64,000 nt of DNA from Isoetes taiwanensis (GCA_021234155.1 JAJEKV010000002.1:24976617-25040616); one strand, 5' to 3'. Numbered from the stretch's first letter, positions 10,736 through 22,590 are shown. The notes: generated from the letters alone by a model not told the origin. A program made the numbers and translations.

Positions 10736-10945
10736 GACATTCAAAATATACTGCTCTATTCTACAGGCTAATGATGACGATCACTTGTCGCAATATAAAG
10801 TGAATGACATTTGAAATATACTGCTCTATTCTACAGGCTAATGATGACGATCACTTGTCGCAATATAAAGTGAATGACATTTGAAATATACTGCTCTATT
10901 CTACAGGCTAACGATGACGATCAATTGTTGCAATATATAGTAAAT
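10736..10945. repeat. 70-bp tandem repeat, three copies
   Basis: Units start at 10736, 10806 and 10876 (each begins GACATT and contains ACTGCTCTATTCTACAGGCT). The first two are nearly identical; the third is more diverged. A single, diverged unit with its flanks recurs around 12590-12790. Confidence 0.85.
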
Positions 10946-10986
10946 GGGGGGCAGGACCCATAAAGAGGTGTAGTGGTGTGTGCATT

Positions 10987-11383
10987 GACATTAATTAACA
11001 CAACCATTGGGTCCAACACATTTAAATTAAAATCCCCCTTAAACCCCCTTTGGTTTGGGTGCATATTCACACGGGGGGTGACTCAGACGAGAGAACATTG
11101 GATAGGCATATTCACCTTATTCCTTAATCTATACCCGTCGTAAAGTTCCTCGTTTGTGGGGTATGCAAGTACAAAATTTGCTATCGGTATAATAAGATTA
11201 GCAAAATACTATAAGATTTGAGCGGAATACTATATGGTGTTGATTTTATGCGTGCAAAATACAATTCACGAGGGCTCTCATTGCCCTCATACACCCCGTG
11301 TGAATATACACCCAAATCAAAGGGGGTTTAAGGGGGATTTTAATTTAAATGTGTTGGACCCAATGGTTGTGTTAATTAATGTC
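10987..11383. repeat. foldback with 92-94 bp inverted arms
   Basis: 10987-11080 is the near-perfect reverse complement of 11292-11383 (arms contain TTTAAATTAAAATCCCCCTT), with about 210 bp between. The right arm belongs to the dispersed repeat of 11189-11686. It may be the remains of two oppositely oriented copies of the same element. Confidence 0.8.
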
Positions 11384-12564
11384 AATGGTAGTTATGTCTT
11401 GGTTGTTAATGTCAATGGTTGTTATGTGTTGGTTGTTATGTGTTGGGGGATTTAATTTTTATATGTTGGATGTTAATGGTTTGTGTTGCGAGACCACCCC
11501 CCCCCCCAGGGGTGTGACAAAAATTTTAGAATTCAAACCAGAAAAAAACTAGATTTCATTTGAGGCTTTCATCACCTGTAGCTTTTGAATTTAATCACAA
11601 TAAAACAAATAGAACATAAGTAAAAGTTACCATAAAGATAGAGCAGATTGATCCCATTATTCTGAAAGTCATAATGTTTGCAACACAAAGAAAACCCCCT
11701 GTTATTATGCTACATATTGTTACTTCCGCTACAACTATTTCTCTTTCAAAATGACACCATTGTTTATCAATCCATATGATTTTGGATGCTCCATCTCTAG
11801 CTTAAAGGTAATGCATTATTCACCTTATGGTTCAATTAAAGTTCCAAACCTACAATATAAATGCATTCTTGTGGCCCTTTGTTTGGTGATCTGCGTGACA
11901 TGGAAAAAGTGGAATAATCCGCTTTGTTGTGTGCATAAGAATCTGTTTGTTGATTGAAGCTAAAGGTATGCTGCTATGAACAATCAAAGTGACCAGGGAA
12001 TATCAAGAGTTGGAAGCAAGCAGAGGGCCTAAACTTGAATCTGCTTGACAAATCTTAGGAAGGAAACAAAGGGGGTTTTGCACTACATTGTAGAATCGGG
12101 GAAACCAATACCTTGTAAAAGAAAAAAACATTATGCTAACTAAAGAAACATTAAAAACAAATACCTTTGTAAGTGTGAGCAAAAAATCCATCTCGTGGTA
12201 GTAAAATCCACTCCGGCAATAAGAATCCAAGAGGGCAAGTACACATGCATATGCACACATGCACACACATGCACGCATGCACATGCACTTGCACTTGCAC
12301 ATGCACAATACACATGCATATGCATATACATGCACATGCACATGAACATGCACATGCACACACATGCACATGCACAAACACATGCAGAGAAAGACAACAA
12401 CCCTCGGATTGTTCCAACCAACGAAAATCAACGGCCCATAAAGGGTGCACTCTAGAAATACTATTTAGTACACCTCAACAAATACAACAACGAAATCATA
12501 GAAAAACCATGTGAAAAAACGTATAAAAATCTAAAAGTAACCCCCTGTTATTATGCTACATATT
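11189..12564. mobile_element. dispersed non-autonomous repeat, copy A
   Basis: 11189-11686 matches 53570-54093 over about 500 bp with few substitutions and indels. Both copies later contain AGTACACC...ACGAAATCATAG and both end in CCCCCTGTTATTATGCTACA (12541 here, 55383 in copy B). An additional copy of that terminal sequence lies at 11695. No protein is encoded; the class could not be determined. Confidence 0.65.
12236..12390. repeat. ACATGC/CACATG microsatellite
   Basis: About 150 bp of alternating ACATGC, ACACATGC and ATGCACATGC units. The long Cys/Met/His/Val-rich ORFs read through it on both strands are artefacts of the repeat. Confidence 0.9.
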
Positions 12565-15150
12565 AGACACGTTGATATTCAGTAGTGCACACACGATGAC
12601 GATCAATCATTGCAATATAAAGTGAATGGGGGCAGGACACATAAAGAGGTGTAGTGGTGTGTGCATCTCATAGACATGTTGATCTTTAGTAGTGGTGAGT
12701 GCATCTCATAGACATGTCGAATTCCAATGACATTCAAAATATCGTTTGATTCTACAATCTAACTATGACAATCAATTGTTTCATGTTGCTGACACCTTTT
12801 TACTACCTGATAGAATGTTGCTAGTATATTCATAGGGTATCTCTTTTTTTCTTTGTTGTTACAGATGATCTACGAGCACACATGCTTCGTGGATAAATCT
12901 TTGACTTCTATATGAGTGCCAATATGTCTGCTTTGGTGTCATCCTCATGTTTCAGGGTGTTCAACTATCAACTTGTGATGATGCACAAGTAAAACTACAG
13001 CTTGTTGCGAGATACAAATAGGGCAGTATACCCAATCGTCAATCTCAATGTCCTTCGACATTTGTTATGACTAATGTTTACGATCATGATTATGCCATTC
13101 ACAGCAGTAGCTTCATATAGTCTATCAAATGTCTCTCAATGTCTTTAATCACATGTCTTCACATGGCACCATAGCTGCATAAGAAAGACACATCCAATGG
13201 CCAATTGGTCTACATAAGGATGATAAGAAATACATTCGAATATATTCTTTGTCAATCTTGATCACTTATTGGTCTTGGATGTGCCAAATATTAATATCTT
13301 GCCAAATGCGTGTTTTTCCTTTTCCAACATCAAAGTAAGATCTCAACTTAGTCGTTTTCTAAATAATAACAAATCAACCACACAATGCACCTAGATAATA
13401 CCTCTAACACAATCTAAGCAAAAGGCAGCCATTATAGTTTCAAATATGCTTGAAATAAATTTTCCTAATTTATTTTGAACAATGTAGAAATATTATTGCA
13501 GTTTCTAGACCCTAACACTTACTTTTCCTACGCCGAATGCGGATTAGAAAATCAAGAACGAAAACCTAAAGGGAAACCCAGATTGTTTCTTTTTTTTTTT
13601 AAACCTAGAGTGGTTAACGGAAACTAGTCTAGGTTTCCAACAAAGTTTACAATCATCGTAACCGTAAGCTATTTTATTATCAAGTAGCGGATCGAATTAA
13701 CCCTAAGTTATTGAGCGGCGGATCGAATTTGTTGAAGCGCCCAGATGGAGGAGAGGTCGTGCGAAGGAGGCATACAGGTATTTACGGATCAGAATAACGA
13801 GTTAATTCAGGAAGTAAAGGGATGCAAATTCGTGTATGTAGTTGCTCAGATTATGCTTGTTGCTTTGCATTCTCTTATTCAATCGTTGTGAACGGGCTAT
13901 GGCAGCTGTCTGATTCAAATTATCATCGAAGCACTCCAATGCAAGGAATGTCCTATAGATCTTGAGTGGTGTCGCAAGAAGGTACAAGATAGATATGTCT
14001 GCTACTGGTTTTAAGTCTGTATTTTTTTCCTTGATCCCAGTGGTTTCTGAACTGCATAAAATCTTTCTTGAGCTCTTTTTTTATTTTCGATTTGATAAAA
14101 AAGTCTTGGACTTGATCCTTCGTGCAGGTCTAGAATGAGATTTCAGTAAGTATGACAGGATGTATCACGATTTGTTTCTGCTTCTAAGCTGCAGAGAAAA
14201 GTTGAAATCGACATCTGGAGCTGGAGCTTGAACCTGAACTCCATTTGCAGGAATTGTTGCATGTCTGCCACACACTGATCGTCTGAGGTGAGCTTAAATT
14301 ATTGATAAAAGAATTTATAGAGCTGGTATGAAAAGAGGTGGCTTATGCTATTTGTATGCATATAAATGATCTGTTGTACAGGTCATACCCGATAGGATGC
14401 CTGACTCTTCATACTTTCTTGAAGGTTCCCATTTTTTTCTTCCTATTATTGTTAGAATTTAATAGAAAATGCGGGATCATAGAAGAGCACTGAGCTGCAG
14501 AGCCATTCTTTTCATGTTGGGCTTTGCACTCTTAGAAGATTGTAGGGCAATCATAAAACATTTCTTTTCATCCTTTCTTTTCATCCTCAGGTGAAATTGG
14601 TCAAAACATTTGTTCACCTATTTTCGGATGGGAAAGGTTTTACAATAAACGATCCCTCATCCCAGGAAGCAATTAAATAGTGTTGAACCTCTGCAATATG
14701 TATCATATGCTATATTTTGAAGAAGGTGAAGATAATGTTCCATTGGAATTTTCTAATGGTTATGTCTAAGGGAGAGAGCTAACATTGTTTCAATGTTTTT
14801 AGGCTTCAGAAGAGAGGGCATACTCAATGGTGATAATGTTTGGAGTTTGCAGCTTCAACCGTCTTGTAAAGGCCTGAATATTTCTAAAACTATTCTACAA
14901 GTAGGCACAAAATTTACATACTTGTGCTCACTATATTTGATAGTTTAATTTTGTGCAATTCAGGCTAGGATCAAACTGCCACTAATCTCAAGGATATGGG
15001 TTTGAGATTCCCATTTGGCTGTTATTTGTAGTTTGTTTTCTAGACTAAGATGGAAATAGCAGGCTTCAAATCCCTTGGACCCTATATATGTGTTTCTAAT
15101 AAGGATCACCTTATGACCTTATAACGATGTTTTAAACTTGCAACAATTTC

Positions 15151-15250
15151 ATGTTCTTTTTTATATAAAGTATGAGTATTTTTATTTGAAATTACGATAC
15201 ATGTTCTTTTTCTTATATAAAGTATGAGTATTTTTATTTGAAATTACGAC
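15151..15250. repeat. 50-bp tandem duplication
   Basis: The AT-rich unit ATGTTCTTTT...GAAATTACGA is repeated with a period of about 50 bp. Confidence 0.8.
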
Positions 15251-15769
15251 GAAAAATTTATAGTTTCTTATTTAAACTAATGCTAATAATATAAAAAATG
15301 ATGCCACTTACATATGCAAAATGGCCTTGGTTTCCAAGTCGAGGATGCCTTGATATGTTTATTAAACCAATACCAGTCCAATTGTTTAAAGCACTATTTA
15401 TTTGGAAAAATACTATTTGTAGTTAACTTATAATTTTTGACAAAAATTTGAGACGTTTTAATGTATGAAACAACATTGGTTCACAAAAAAAATGTAGACA
15501 ACTTCGTGTAAAAACCAATTTAAGTTGCACACACAATTAGTGCCAAATAATTACTGGTTTATTGCCTGGACTACATACTTAAAACACGGCATAAAATCAC
15601 TATTATAAATACACTAATAAACCAAACAAATAAACTACCATAAAGAACTATGGTGGTGAACTATGGTAAGTAACTAATCATGGTTATTCAACACATTAAC
15701 CCACTTAGTAACATTACTTTATTATAGTGGTTTCCTTTAAAAGTGATAAAAAAAACAGATAACGATATT

Positions 15770-17831
15770 TTTTTGGGGGCCTTGTGCACCCCCCCTGTTG
15801 GGACAGCATACCAATCAGAGGGTGGACTAGGGTCAATAGGTATAAGCACGGGAGAGCAGAGAATGATAGAGACAATTGAAATAGTGGAAAGGCAGGGCAA
15901 AACAAGGAGGGTTGATCATTGCTTAACATCGAACAGCTGGAAGAAGGCGCAATTGAAGGTTGTAGAGGCATTTTTATATGCGGGTTGTCTCCACATGTTT
16001 TGGAGCACAAAGCAATGAAAGAAGCCTTCGGGGAAGTTGCCAAAGCGGGGACCGGCTTTTAGGTTGCCTTCATACAAGCATGCCAACAATAAAATGGTTG
16101 ATGAAATACACGGAAAAATGGTGAGAGGGTGGAGATGAAGTTGTGTGGGTATTCTTTGAAGCCGGACCAGCCTCATTTGTGACTGATGGTTGGAGCAATG
16201 TAAACAAGGACCATCTTATAAACTTCATGATCGTGTATCCAGGGGGTGAAGTATTTTTGAAAACCGTAGAAACCAAAACTGACCAAGTGACAAGAGATTG
16301 AATTTTTCAGAAAACAAAGGTCGTGATAGAGAGTTTTGGACCAAAGAGAATATTTCAGGTTGTAATGGATAACGCGTCTAATTGCAAGCTAGCGGGTGAA
16401 TTATTGGAGTCTGAATTCCCAGGGTTGCATGCTACTAGCTGCTAATGCCATTGCCTGAACCTATTACTCAAGGATTGGTTCTCACAGCACACGTGGTTCA
16501 AAGATCCCATTCAGAAAGCGTGTCGGCTTGTAAAATTCATTACAAAGAAGCCGGCAATTTATGCCATCTACAAGTCATTGCGTCAGAAGACCCTAGCACT
16601 CATGAATCCGGGGCAAACCCGGTTTGGTTCAAATTACATCTGTCTTGAAAGAGTGCTTAAGTGTTGTGATTGGATTATCTCAACCTTCAATCATACAGAG
16701 TTTTTTGAATGGGAAAGGAGGCGAGAAAAGGGAAAAATGCCAAACACCCGACAACAAGCCGCGCCCCGAGAGACATGCTTGGCGGGAGACATTTTGGAAA
16801 GGTGTAAAGAATGTTGTGAGGTGCATGCAACTTTGTTTGTCATGCCATCAAAACCCTTGATTCTTGAAGGCAAGCCTTTGGAAAGGTGCGGAGGTGTTGG
16901 CACTCCATTCAATCCTTCCTAGAGCGTGATGGCCCCAATCGCCATTTTGACAATGCTAAAAAGCGGCCTCTGTGAGGAGACTTCAATGAGCGATGGAAGA
17001 ATGTATGATCTTCATGGCGCCCGCACATGCCTTAGACCCACACAACCCACGATATGGACCAGCATCGGATAAAGAAGTGATGGGCTCGTTGAAGAAGGTT
17101 GCAAAAATGTTCTATCCCAACATTTCGGACTACAAGCTTTTCATTGCCGAGTTATGAGTGGAAGGTGGGCAGATGAAGAGCTTCACGACGCACTAGAGAG
17201 TCATAAGAAGGAACCAAATATGGAATCCTATGCATGGTGGCAAGCCCACGGGCAAATTCTTCGATACCTTGGGGCAATTGCAATGACTATCCTCTTTTGG
17301 TATCTTCCAATAGTGCAAGTGAGAGGAATTGGAGTGCCTATAAGTATATACACAGTGTCACCCGCAATCGCTTGCTACATAAGAAGGCAGACAAACTTGT
17401 ATACAACTTCTCAAACTGGCGGCTATTGAATCGTAACAGTATCCGCAATCGATAAGCTATAGTTTCCTTTTATGGATCACGATTCGAAGTGGAAGAGGGG
17501 CGGCCGAAGGCGGTGAGGGGTGTTTGCTTGCAATAAATCTTTGCAAACCATGTTGGCGAACACATTCACGTACCCGCCGTTGATGACGAAGATGATATAG
17601 GCCAAGCCATATTCTCAGACGAGTCAGCCGACAGCGAAGATACCGAGGAGTCCGACACAGAGGGGCCAGGTCCGAGCAATGCAGTTGAGGATTTGACTGG
17701 CCTACATGATCCATCGGACTCTCCTTCGCGCTTTACTTGACAAACAGAGAACGTTCTAGAAGAAACATGTCTCGAGGACGTTGCACTAAGGGAAAGGGTC
17801 ATCGGAGGTTGAACCTAGGTCACTAGGCAGA
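15770..17831 (+). pseudogene. hAT transposase catalytic and dimerisation region
   Basis: Across frameshifts the plus strand gives a hAT transposase in order: a pre-catalytic part (VEAFLYAGCLHMF, EAFGEVAKAGTGF); the DUF659 block (ASFVTDGWSNVNKDHLINFM, VYPGGEVFLKTVETKT, IFQVVMDNASN, LLESEFPGLHATSC, then CHCLNLLLKDW); an insertion-domain part (PIQKACRLVKFITKKPAIY, QTRFGSNYICLERVL); and the C-terminal dimerisation region (ESYAWWQAHGQILRYLGAIA, SERNWSAYKYIHSVTRNRLL). Two acidic residues of the RNase-H-like site (TDGW and MDNA) remain visible. An acidic tail (DDEDDIGQAIFSDESADSED) follows. Stops near 16018, 16300, 16440 and 16920 show it is dead. The C-terminal end is cut by the LTR element at 17832 and resumes at 22541. 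Confidence 0.85.
17827..17831. repeat. 5-bp target duplication of the LTR element, left
   Basis: GCAGA immediately before the left LTR equals GCAGA at 22536-22540 immediately after the right LTR. Confidence 0.85.
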
Positions 17832-18281
17832 TGTTAGAGCCTGAACTCTAACCTTGCAAGAAGGATGAAAAACCCAACAATCCAAGCTCAATCTATCAGA
17901 ACAAGGCAATGCACAACACAAAGAATCATCATCTCCATAGCTAGATCAAGCAAAAATACTCTCCCAATACACCGTCTCTCTCTCTCTTCTCTCTCTGCTC
18001 AGATAATACTCCTCATAATGGCTCCACAATGCATACGTGCAAATATCCTGCACGCGTGCATGCGCGTATATCACTCTATATACGGTATATGATGAGTGTG
18101 GTGAGTGGTGACAAGTGTGGTGAGTGGTGACAAGTGTGGTGAGTGGTGAGTGGTGGCGAGTGTGGTGAGTGGTGAGTGGTGGCAGTGTGGTGGTGGTGAT
18201 CGGTGTGGTGAGTGGTGAGTGGTGACGAGTGTGGTGAGTGGTGAGTGGTGACAAGTGTGGTGAGTGGTGATCACCCCAACA
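17832..18281 (+). repeat. left LTR
   Basis: Begins TG and ends CA. The first 250 bp match the right LTR almost base for base. A TATA-like CTCTATATACGG lies near 18073 on the plus strand. The last 180 bp are a minisatellite of GTGGTGAGTGGTGA-type units whose number differs between the two LTRs (450 versus 417 bp total). Confidence 0.88.
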
Positions 18282-18282
18282 G

Positions 18283-18299
18283 TGGCGACCACAGTGGGA
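18283..18299 (+). promoter_or_regulatory. putative tRNA-Arg primer-binding site
   Basis: Seventeen bases, TGGCGACCACAGTGGGA, start one base after the left LTR. They are complementary to the CCA-tailed 3' end of a plant-type tRNA-Arg as I remember it (CCCACTGTGGTCG-CCA). The position is exactly where a primer site should be if the element reads left to right. Confidence 0.6.
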
Positions 18300-18742
18300 A
18301 AATGTGCCACTCCGTGGCGGAGAACCCACAACAAAACACACTAATATGGTCCTTGGGACATGTCCCCAAATGACCCATTTACACCCTCCTCAAATCCAAA
18401 TGACTAATACAAACAAACTGGTCCAAAATATGGTGACGAAAGCAGAGCCTGCATAAGCTGTGGCAAACTTTGAAAGCTGATATCTTGAGTTCCAGAACTC
18501 CGTTTGACCTGCACCATAGCTCGTTGGATTCGTATCGCCGAAACACATTCATTGATATAGGATAGATTGTGTATTATGGAACTGTCACCATCTGTTTTTC
18601 AGAAAAACGACCTACTGTAACCCAAAAGTTCTCCACAAATTAATTGGAGCTATGCCAAATCTGAATCCCTTAGAATAGCACTTGTCTAGGCCTGAGGTCT
18701 TCTCCATTTCTGGGATTAACAACAATTCCCCTTCTGGAATTA

Positions 18743-19869
18743 TCAACCAACTCCAACCCTATGAAGCAAACATCTTCCAAATAGGAGAATGCAGATAACA
18801 TGTAACAACAACAAAAAGTGTGGCCAAAGAACAAACCACAATCCAATAACCTGCTCAAATATTACTGCAGTAGCATACCAATGTGGCAAATCTGATGTGA
18901 TGTAATAGAACTTGCTAAACTGACATATTCCAGGTAGCTTGTTAGTCTCAAATGGTGCAAACAAACCTTTAGGAGCATCTTTAGTTGCTGCACATTGAGA
19001 TAAAATGCTGCTCATGTCCAATTTCCCATCCTTTATCACATAGTCATGCTCAAATTTACTCACCTCTTTCACACTTCCATGCTCAAACATGCAAGGAAAT
19101 AGTTGCCCTTGATTCTCAAACTTCTTTGGACTGCTACAATGCTGAAACATAGGCCTGAACAATTCTAGGTACACTTCATTCATCAAAGCATCAAAAATTT
19201 GCAATTCTAGCTCATGGTTTAGTGCCAAACCATCAAAGCAAGTAAATTTCTCCATTTGAGGCATGTAAAGGTCTTGCTCAGCTGATATACATGTCTCAAA
19301 TCTGAAAGTCTCATAAAGAGGATTGTTGTCATTACTGTCACTAAATTCATAAGCACGTAACATATCTCCAGAGTGGTCCAATGCTAAAATATCAATGCTT
19401 TCCACTTCTAGCTCACATAATAATGGTTCATCATCATCCAAAAATGTTTCACATGTATGAAAAGTTTCAAATTCAGGGCTGCTCAAGCATCCATCACTTT
19501 CTTTCTCATGACAATGCTCAAATTTATCATTTTCACATAAAAGAACATGCTCATACTTTTCAACCATGTGAGATGTGATTAGATTTACCTGATTTCTGTT
19601 TGTCCCATCCATGCTTGATTTCAGAGGATGATCTATATTCACTCCGCTGCACGTATCTATGTTTGCTCCTTTGACTAAATACCTGTTAATACTCACATCG
19701 CAAAGAAATAGCCCTGGATCCTTGGACTGCCGGGCTGATGGCTCTATTATACTCTTATTTGTATCATTTGATAGAATTTGTTGGACTGAAATTTCTGATT
19801 TTGTTCCTTCCCCTAACTCTTGCAACAACTTGGGAGAATAATGCATCAATTGCTCTAGAGTAAGTGTGA
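18743..19869 (-). CDS. unrecognised 368-residue ORF of the LTR element
   Basis: An uninterrupted minus-strand frame of 368 codons follows the gag frames. It is rich in Cys, His, Phe, Asp and Glu (for example KFEHCHEKESD, FETFHTCETFLDDDEPLLCE) and ends with a strongly hydrophobic segment (about residues 330-358, FVLWPHFLLLLHVICILLFG) that could span a membrane. No protease DTG, reverse-transcriptase or integrase motif is present. Upstream codons (LTLEQL) may extend it to the MITE boundary at 19869, so it may once have been continuous with the gag frame. Its length without stops in a decayed neighbourhood is notable. Confidence 0.55.
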
Positions 19870-20190
19870 GGGTAAAAGCATGTTAGGGTGTGCCTTAAAA
19901 AGTATCATTTAGGGACTAAAAAGGTACCCAAAAAGGTAGCCAGCTCTGGGTACTGGGTACTTGTGTAATATCTCAATAAAAGCTACATTTTAGAATTGTT
20001 GTATTTATTTCGACTTCCAATAACATTACTTTTATCTTAACATTGAATATTAACATGACGTTGACTTTTATTTTGGATTTTTGAGTTAGTTTTAATGAAA
20101 AGAAAATTAAAAAAGTACCCAATTCTAAAGTACCTAGTGTATGTACTTTTGCAGGTTCCAAAAGTGGTACACCCTAACATGCTTTCACCC
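19870..20190. mobile_element. 321-bp MITE inside the LTR element
   Basis: The ends are inverted repeats: GGGTAAAAGCATGTTAGGGT at the left matches the reverse complement of the right end (GGTGAAAGCATGTTAGGGTG) over about 25 bp with few mismatches. GTGA flanks both sides (19866-19869 and 20191-20194), a probable 4-bp target duplication. It is AT-rich with no coding capacity. It sits between the gag frame ending near 20195 and the 368-codon ORF. Superfamily not assigned. Confidence 0.75.
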
Positions 20191-20194
20191 GTGA

Positions 20195-21724
20195 CTTTAG
20201 TGGCCAAAACTTGGCTGATCACATCATCCTCATTTTGAATTTCCTCATCCACCATAGGAGGCATTGCTATGGGCTGATTTCCTTCTATAGACTGAAACTG
20301 CTCTGTGGGCAACACATTGAATTGCACTTTCTTAGGTGCTGATACCTTCAAAGCTTGTTCCTTCAAAGCCTTTGGAAAAGAGGTCTTAGTTTTCTCCGCA
20401 ATTGGCACTACTCTTGGTTCTTGCACCACCTTTTGTGATCTTGTAACCGCATTTACTTCTCCAATCTCTTCTTCTTGCTGAAATGGGTCACTATCTACCT
20501 CAACAAATCCACAATTTATTACTGATTTTGCCTTCTCTTGCTTCTTAAGCTCCTCAATAAGAGCCTTAACTTGAGGATTATCAATGTACTTTGCATCTTG
20601 AATACGAACATCATTATTAGGAAGAGGTACTGATTCAAACACTTGCTGCCTTGGTGGATACTTGTTGGTTGTCCATTCCGGTTTCCCATGAATTTTCCAA
20701 CAAGTAGTCTCATCATGCTTGAATTTATCACATAACTTGCAATACAAATGAGCCTTACTTGGATACCATCCCTGTTTTGGCTGCACCATTTGTGTGGAAC
20801 CGATTGAAGCTTGTTGGGCAATTGGAGCTTGTGGCATCATTGGAACTTGTGGCATGCTGCTTGCATTGGTTGAATAGGAATAGGTGGTGTTTGTTGCATA
20901 ACAGCAAATACCGGATTGGCCCTCTCAAAGAATCTCTTCTTCCTACATTCTTGATCATTATGGCCCTTTATTTGGCATCTTGAGCAGAATTTCAGCAATC
21001 TACATGTAGTATCAGAATGTCCAATAGACCCACAATACGCACAAGTAATAAACTGCACCTCCCTTGGCTTCTCACCAATTGTAAGCTTAGAAATCTTGGC
21101 TGCAATATCCTCTGTTTTATGCTCTGGAGCAGCAACTTCATGAATGTATCCCAGCTTATCTTCAGCCTTGAGAGCATACTTTTGTGCCTCTAGTAATGTT
21201 GTAGGCTGTTTAGCCTTCACCTTATGAGCAATAGCTCGTTTCAGCCCCTTCACATACCATTGAATATCCATTTCATCACTCCTTGCAATCTTCCAATGCA
21301 CCACGGCTTTGAGAACCGCACTGTACCTCTGATTATACTCTCTAATTAATTCATCTTCCTTTTGTGTGAAATTGGTCCACCTTTCCATAGTCTTATCCTT
21401 ACCATGGACTTCTTGATAATTAGCAATGAATGCTTCCTTTAATTCTTGATATGTCATGGTATCTGGCTGGGTTTGTGCCCATTCCTCCACTGAATCTTGC
21501 AAAGAACTATGAAACCAAAGCAAATAATCACGAGCCAGTAACTTACGTTGCTGGCAATACCTCTCAAACTTCACAATATGCTTCAAAGGATCCCGATCCA
21601 CCAGATCATCAAACTTTGGAATCCCCATTGTCTGAAAACCCCATACCATAGGTGGTAATCTGACCATCTCTGCCTCTTCTTGGGTTTCTTGAAATTGAAA
21701 AAACGAAATTGAATCTCCCTTCAA
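20195..21724 (-). CDS. retrotransposon gag polyprotein, frameshifted
   Basis: Reading from 21724, residues 15-180 match a plant LTR-retrotransposon gag core: WGFQTMGIPKFDDLVDRDPL, FERYCQQRKL, LLWFHSSLQDSVEEWAQTQP, TYQELKEAFIANY, WTNFTQKEDELIREYNQRYS, VKGLKRAIAHKVK. Two zinc knuckles (CAYCGSIGHSDTTC and CSRCQIKGHNDQEC, both Cx2Cx4Hx4C) lie near residues 225-255. After a frame change near 20850 a third knuckle (CKLCDKFKHDETTC) and a charged linker follow until the MITE. Gag packages element RNA into particles. It begins about 395 bp from the right LTR, a normal leader length if that LTR were the 5' one. It lies antisense to the primer-binding site beside the left LTR. Confidence 0.8.
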
Positions 21725-22118
21725 TTTGAAAACGAAATTGGATTACCTTCTAGATTGGTAAATGGAATCAAAACCTCACGGATCGAGAACTAGACCCCGG
21801 ATCGCTCCCAAATCTGAAAACGAAATTGAATCTTGATGCAATTTTGAGCCCAAAGATTGACTCACCGGTCCCCTTCTTGTTACGATGGAGCTTGGTGGGA
21901 TATCCTTCTTACTTCCTTTGGGCATAAAACTATGCTCCCCTTGTCAAATTCTACCCCACAAATCAATTACGGCAAAATTCCCTTCACACAAGAAATTGCT
22001 CCTTCCTCAATGGTGCCGTTCTTTACCGACGAACACCAATACCAATGGTAACAACTCCTTTTTCAATGGAAATTTTTGCCGATCAATGGTGCATCGAGCA
22101 CCAGTAATTAAGCCAAAT

Positions 22119-22535
22119 TGTTAGAGCCACGAACTCTAACCTTGCAAGAAGGATGAAAAACCCAACAATCCAAGCTCAATCTATCAGAACAAGGCAATGC
22201 ACAACACAAAGAATCATCATCTCCATAGCTAGATCAAGCAAAAATACTCTCCCAATACACCGTCTCTCTCTCTCTTCTCTCTCTGCTCAGATAATACTCC
22301 TCATAATGGCTCCACAATGCATACGTGCAAATATCCTGCACGCGTGCATGCGCGTATATCACTCTATATACGGTATATGATGAGTATGGTGAGTGGTAAC
22401 AAGTGTGGTGAGTGGTGGTGGTGGCAGGTGGAGTGGTGTGTGGTGAGTGGTGAGTGGTGGCGAGTGTGGTGAGTGGTGATCAGTGTGGTGAGTGGTGAGT
22501 GGTGACGAGTGTGGTGAGTGGTGATCACCCCAACA
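22119..22535 (+). repeat. right LTR
   Basis: Direct repeat of 17832-18281 with the same TGTTAGAGCC start and CACCCCAACA end. Its GTGGTGAGT-type minisatellite is shorter and rearranged. Followed by the GCAGA duplication. Confidence 0.88.
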
Positions 22536-22540
22536 GCAGA

Positions 22541-22590
22541 AGAGGATGGAACTTCGAATGATGAAACTGATGAGGAAGGTGCTGCCTAGA
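22541..22590 (+). pseudogene. end of the hAT transposase acidic tail
   Basis: Directly after the LTR element the plus strand continues an acidic sequence, EEDGTSNDETDEEGAA and stop, consistent with the tail cut off at 17831. AATAAAAAGTAAAG at about 22671 could serve as a polyadenylation signal. It confirms that the LTR element landed inside the transposase gene. Confidence 0.65.

Larger units (their letters stand above)
10100..15742 (+). other. long hAT transposase intron filled with repeats
   Basis: Between the BED exon and the DUF659 exons I see no further transposase coding. Contents in order: low-complexity AT-rich DNA; a 70-bp tandem triplication (10736-10945); a 94-bp foldback (10987-11383); the dispersed repeat shared with 53.6 kb; an ACATGC-type microsatellite; a partial repeat (12590-12790) related to the 10.64-10.98 kb sequence; unremarkable DNA to 13.7 kb; a short ATG-started, donor-ended coding-like stretch at 13746-13772; and a 50-bp tandem duplication at 15151-15250. 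No intact gene. Confidence 0.5.
17832..22535. mobile_element. 4.7-kb gag-only LTR element nested in the hAT
   Basis: Two LTRs (17832-18281 and 22119-22535) in direct repeat start TGTTAGAGCC and end CACCCCAACA, bounded by the 5-bp duplication GCAGA. One base after the left LTR, 18283-18299 reads TGGCGACCACAGTGGGA, which matches what I recall of the 3' end of a plant tRNA-Arg, and so a plus-strand primer-binding site. The internal coding sequence (a gag with zinc knuckles and a further ORF) is on the minus strand, with no protease, reverse transcriptase or integrase. No purine tract is visible beside either LTR. It is therefore a non-autonomous element whose orientation signals disagree. It interrupts the acidic tail of the hAT transposase. 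Confidence 0.85.

Noticed and set aside
11234-11455. 73-codon ORF with internal repeats (LVVNVNG)
   Set aside because: It overlaps the dispersed non-coding repeat; the other copy at 53.8 kb gives a different, shifted frame, so it is not conserved as protein.
12003-12514. Four overlapping ORFs of 86-142 codons rich in Cys, Met, His and Val
   Set aside because: They are read-through of the ACATGC microsatellite on both strands; composition follows the repeat, not a protein family.
16691-16912. Minus-strand ORF overlapping the hAT transposase
   Set aside because: The opposite strand reads as transposase; this frame is its shadow.
17946-18341. Thr/His/Ser-Pro repeat ORFs of 87-131 codons on the minus strand
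   Set aside because: They translate the GTGGTGAGT minisatellite of the left LTR; the copy in the right LTR has a different unit count and does not preserve them.
18300-18400. A purine tract with an alternative LTR boundary near 18390 (minus-strand GAGGAGGGTGTAAATGGG)
   Set aside because: The right LTR has no counterpart of this extension, and the GCAGA target duplication fixes the boundary at the shorter LTR.
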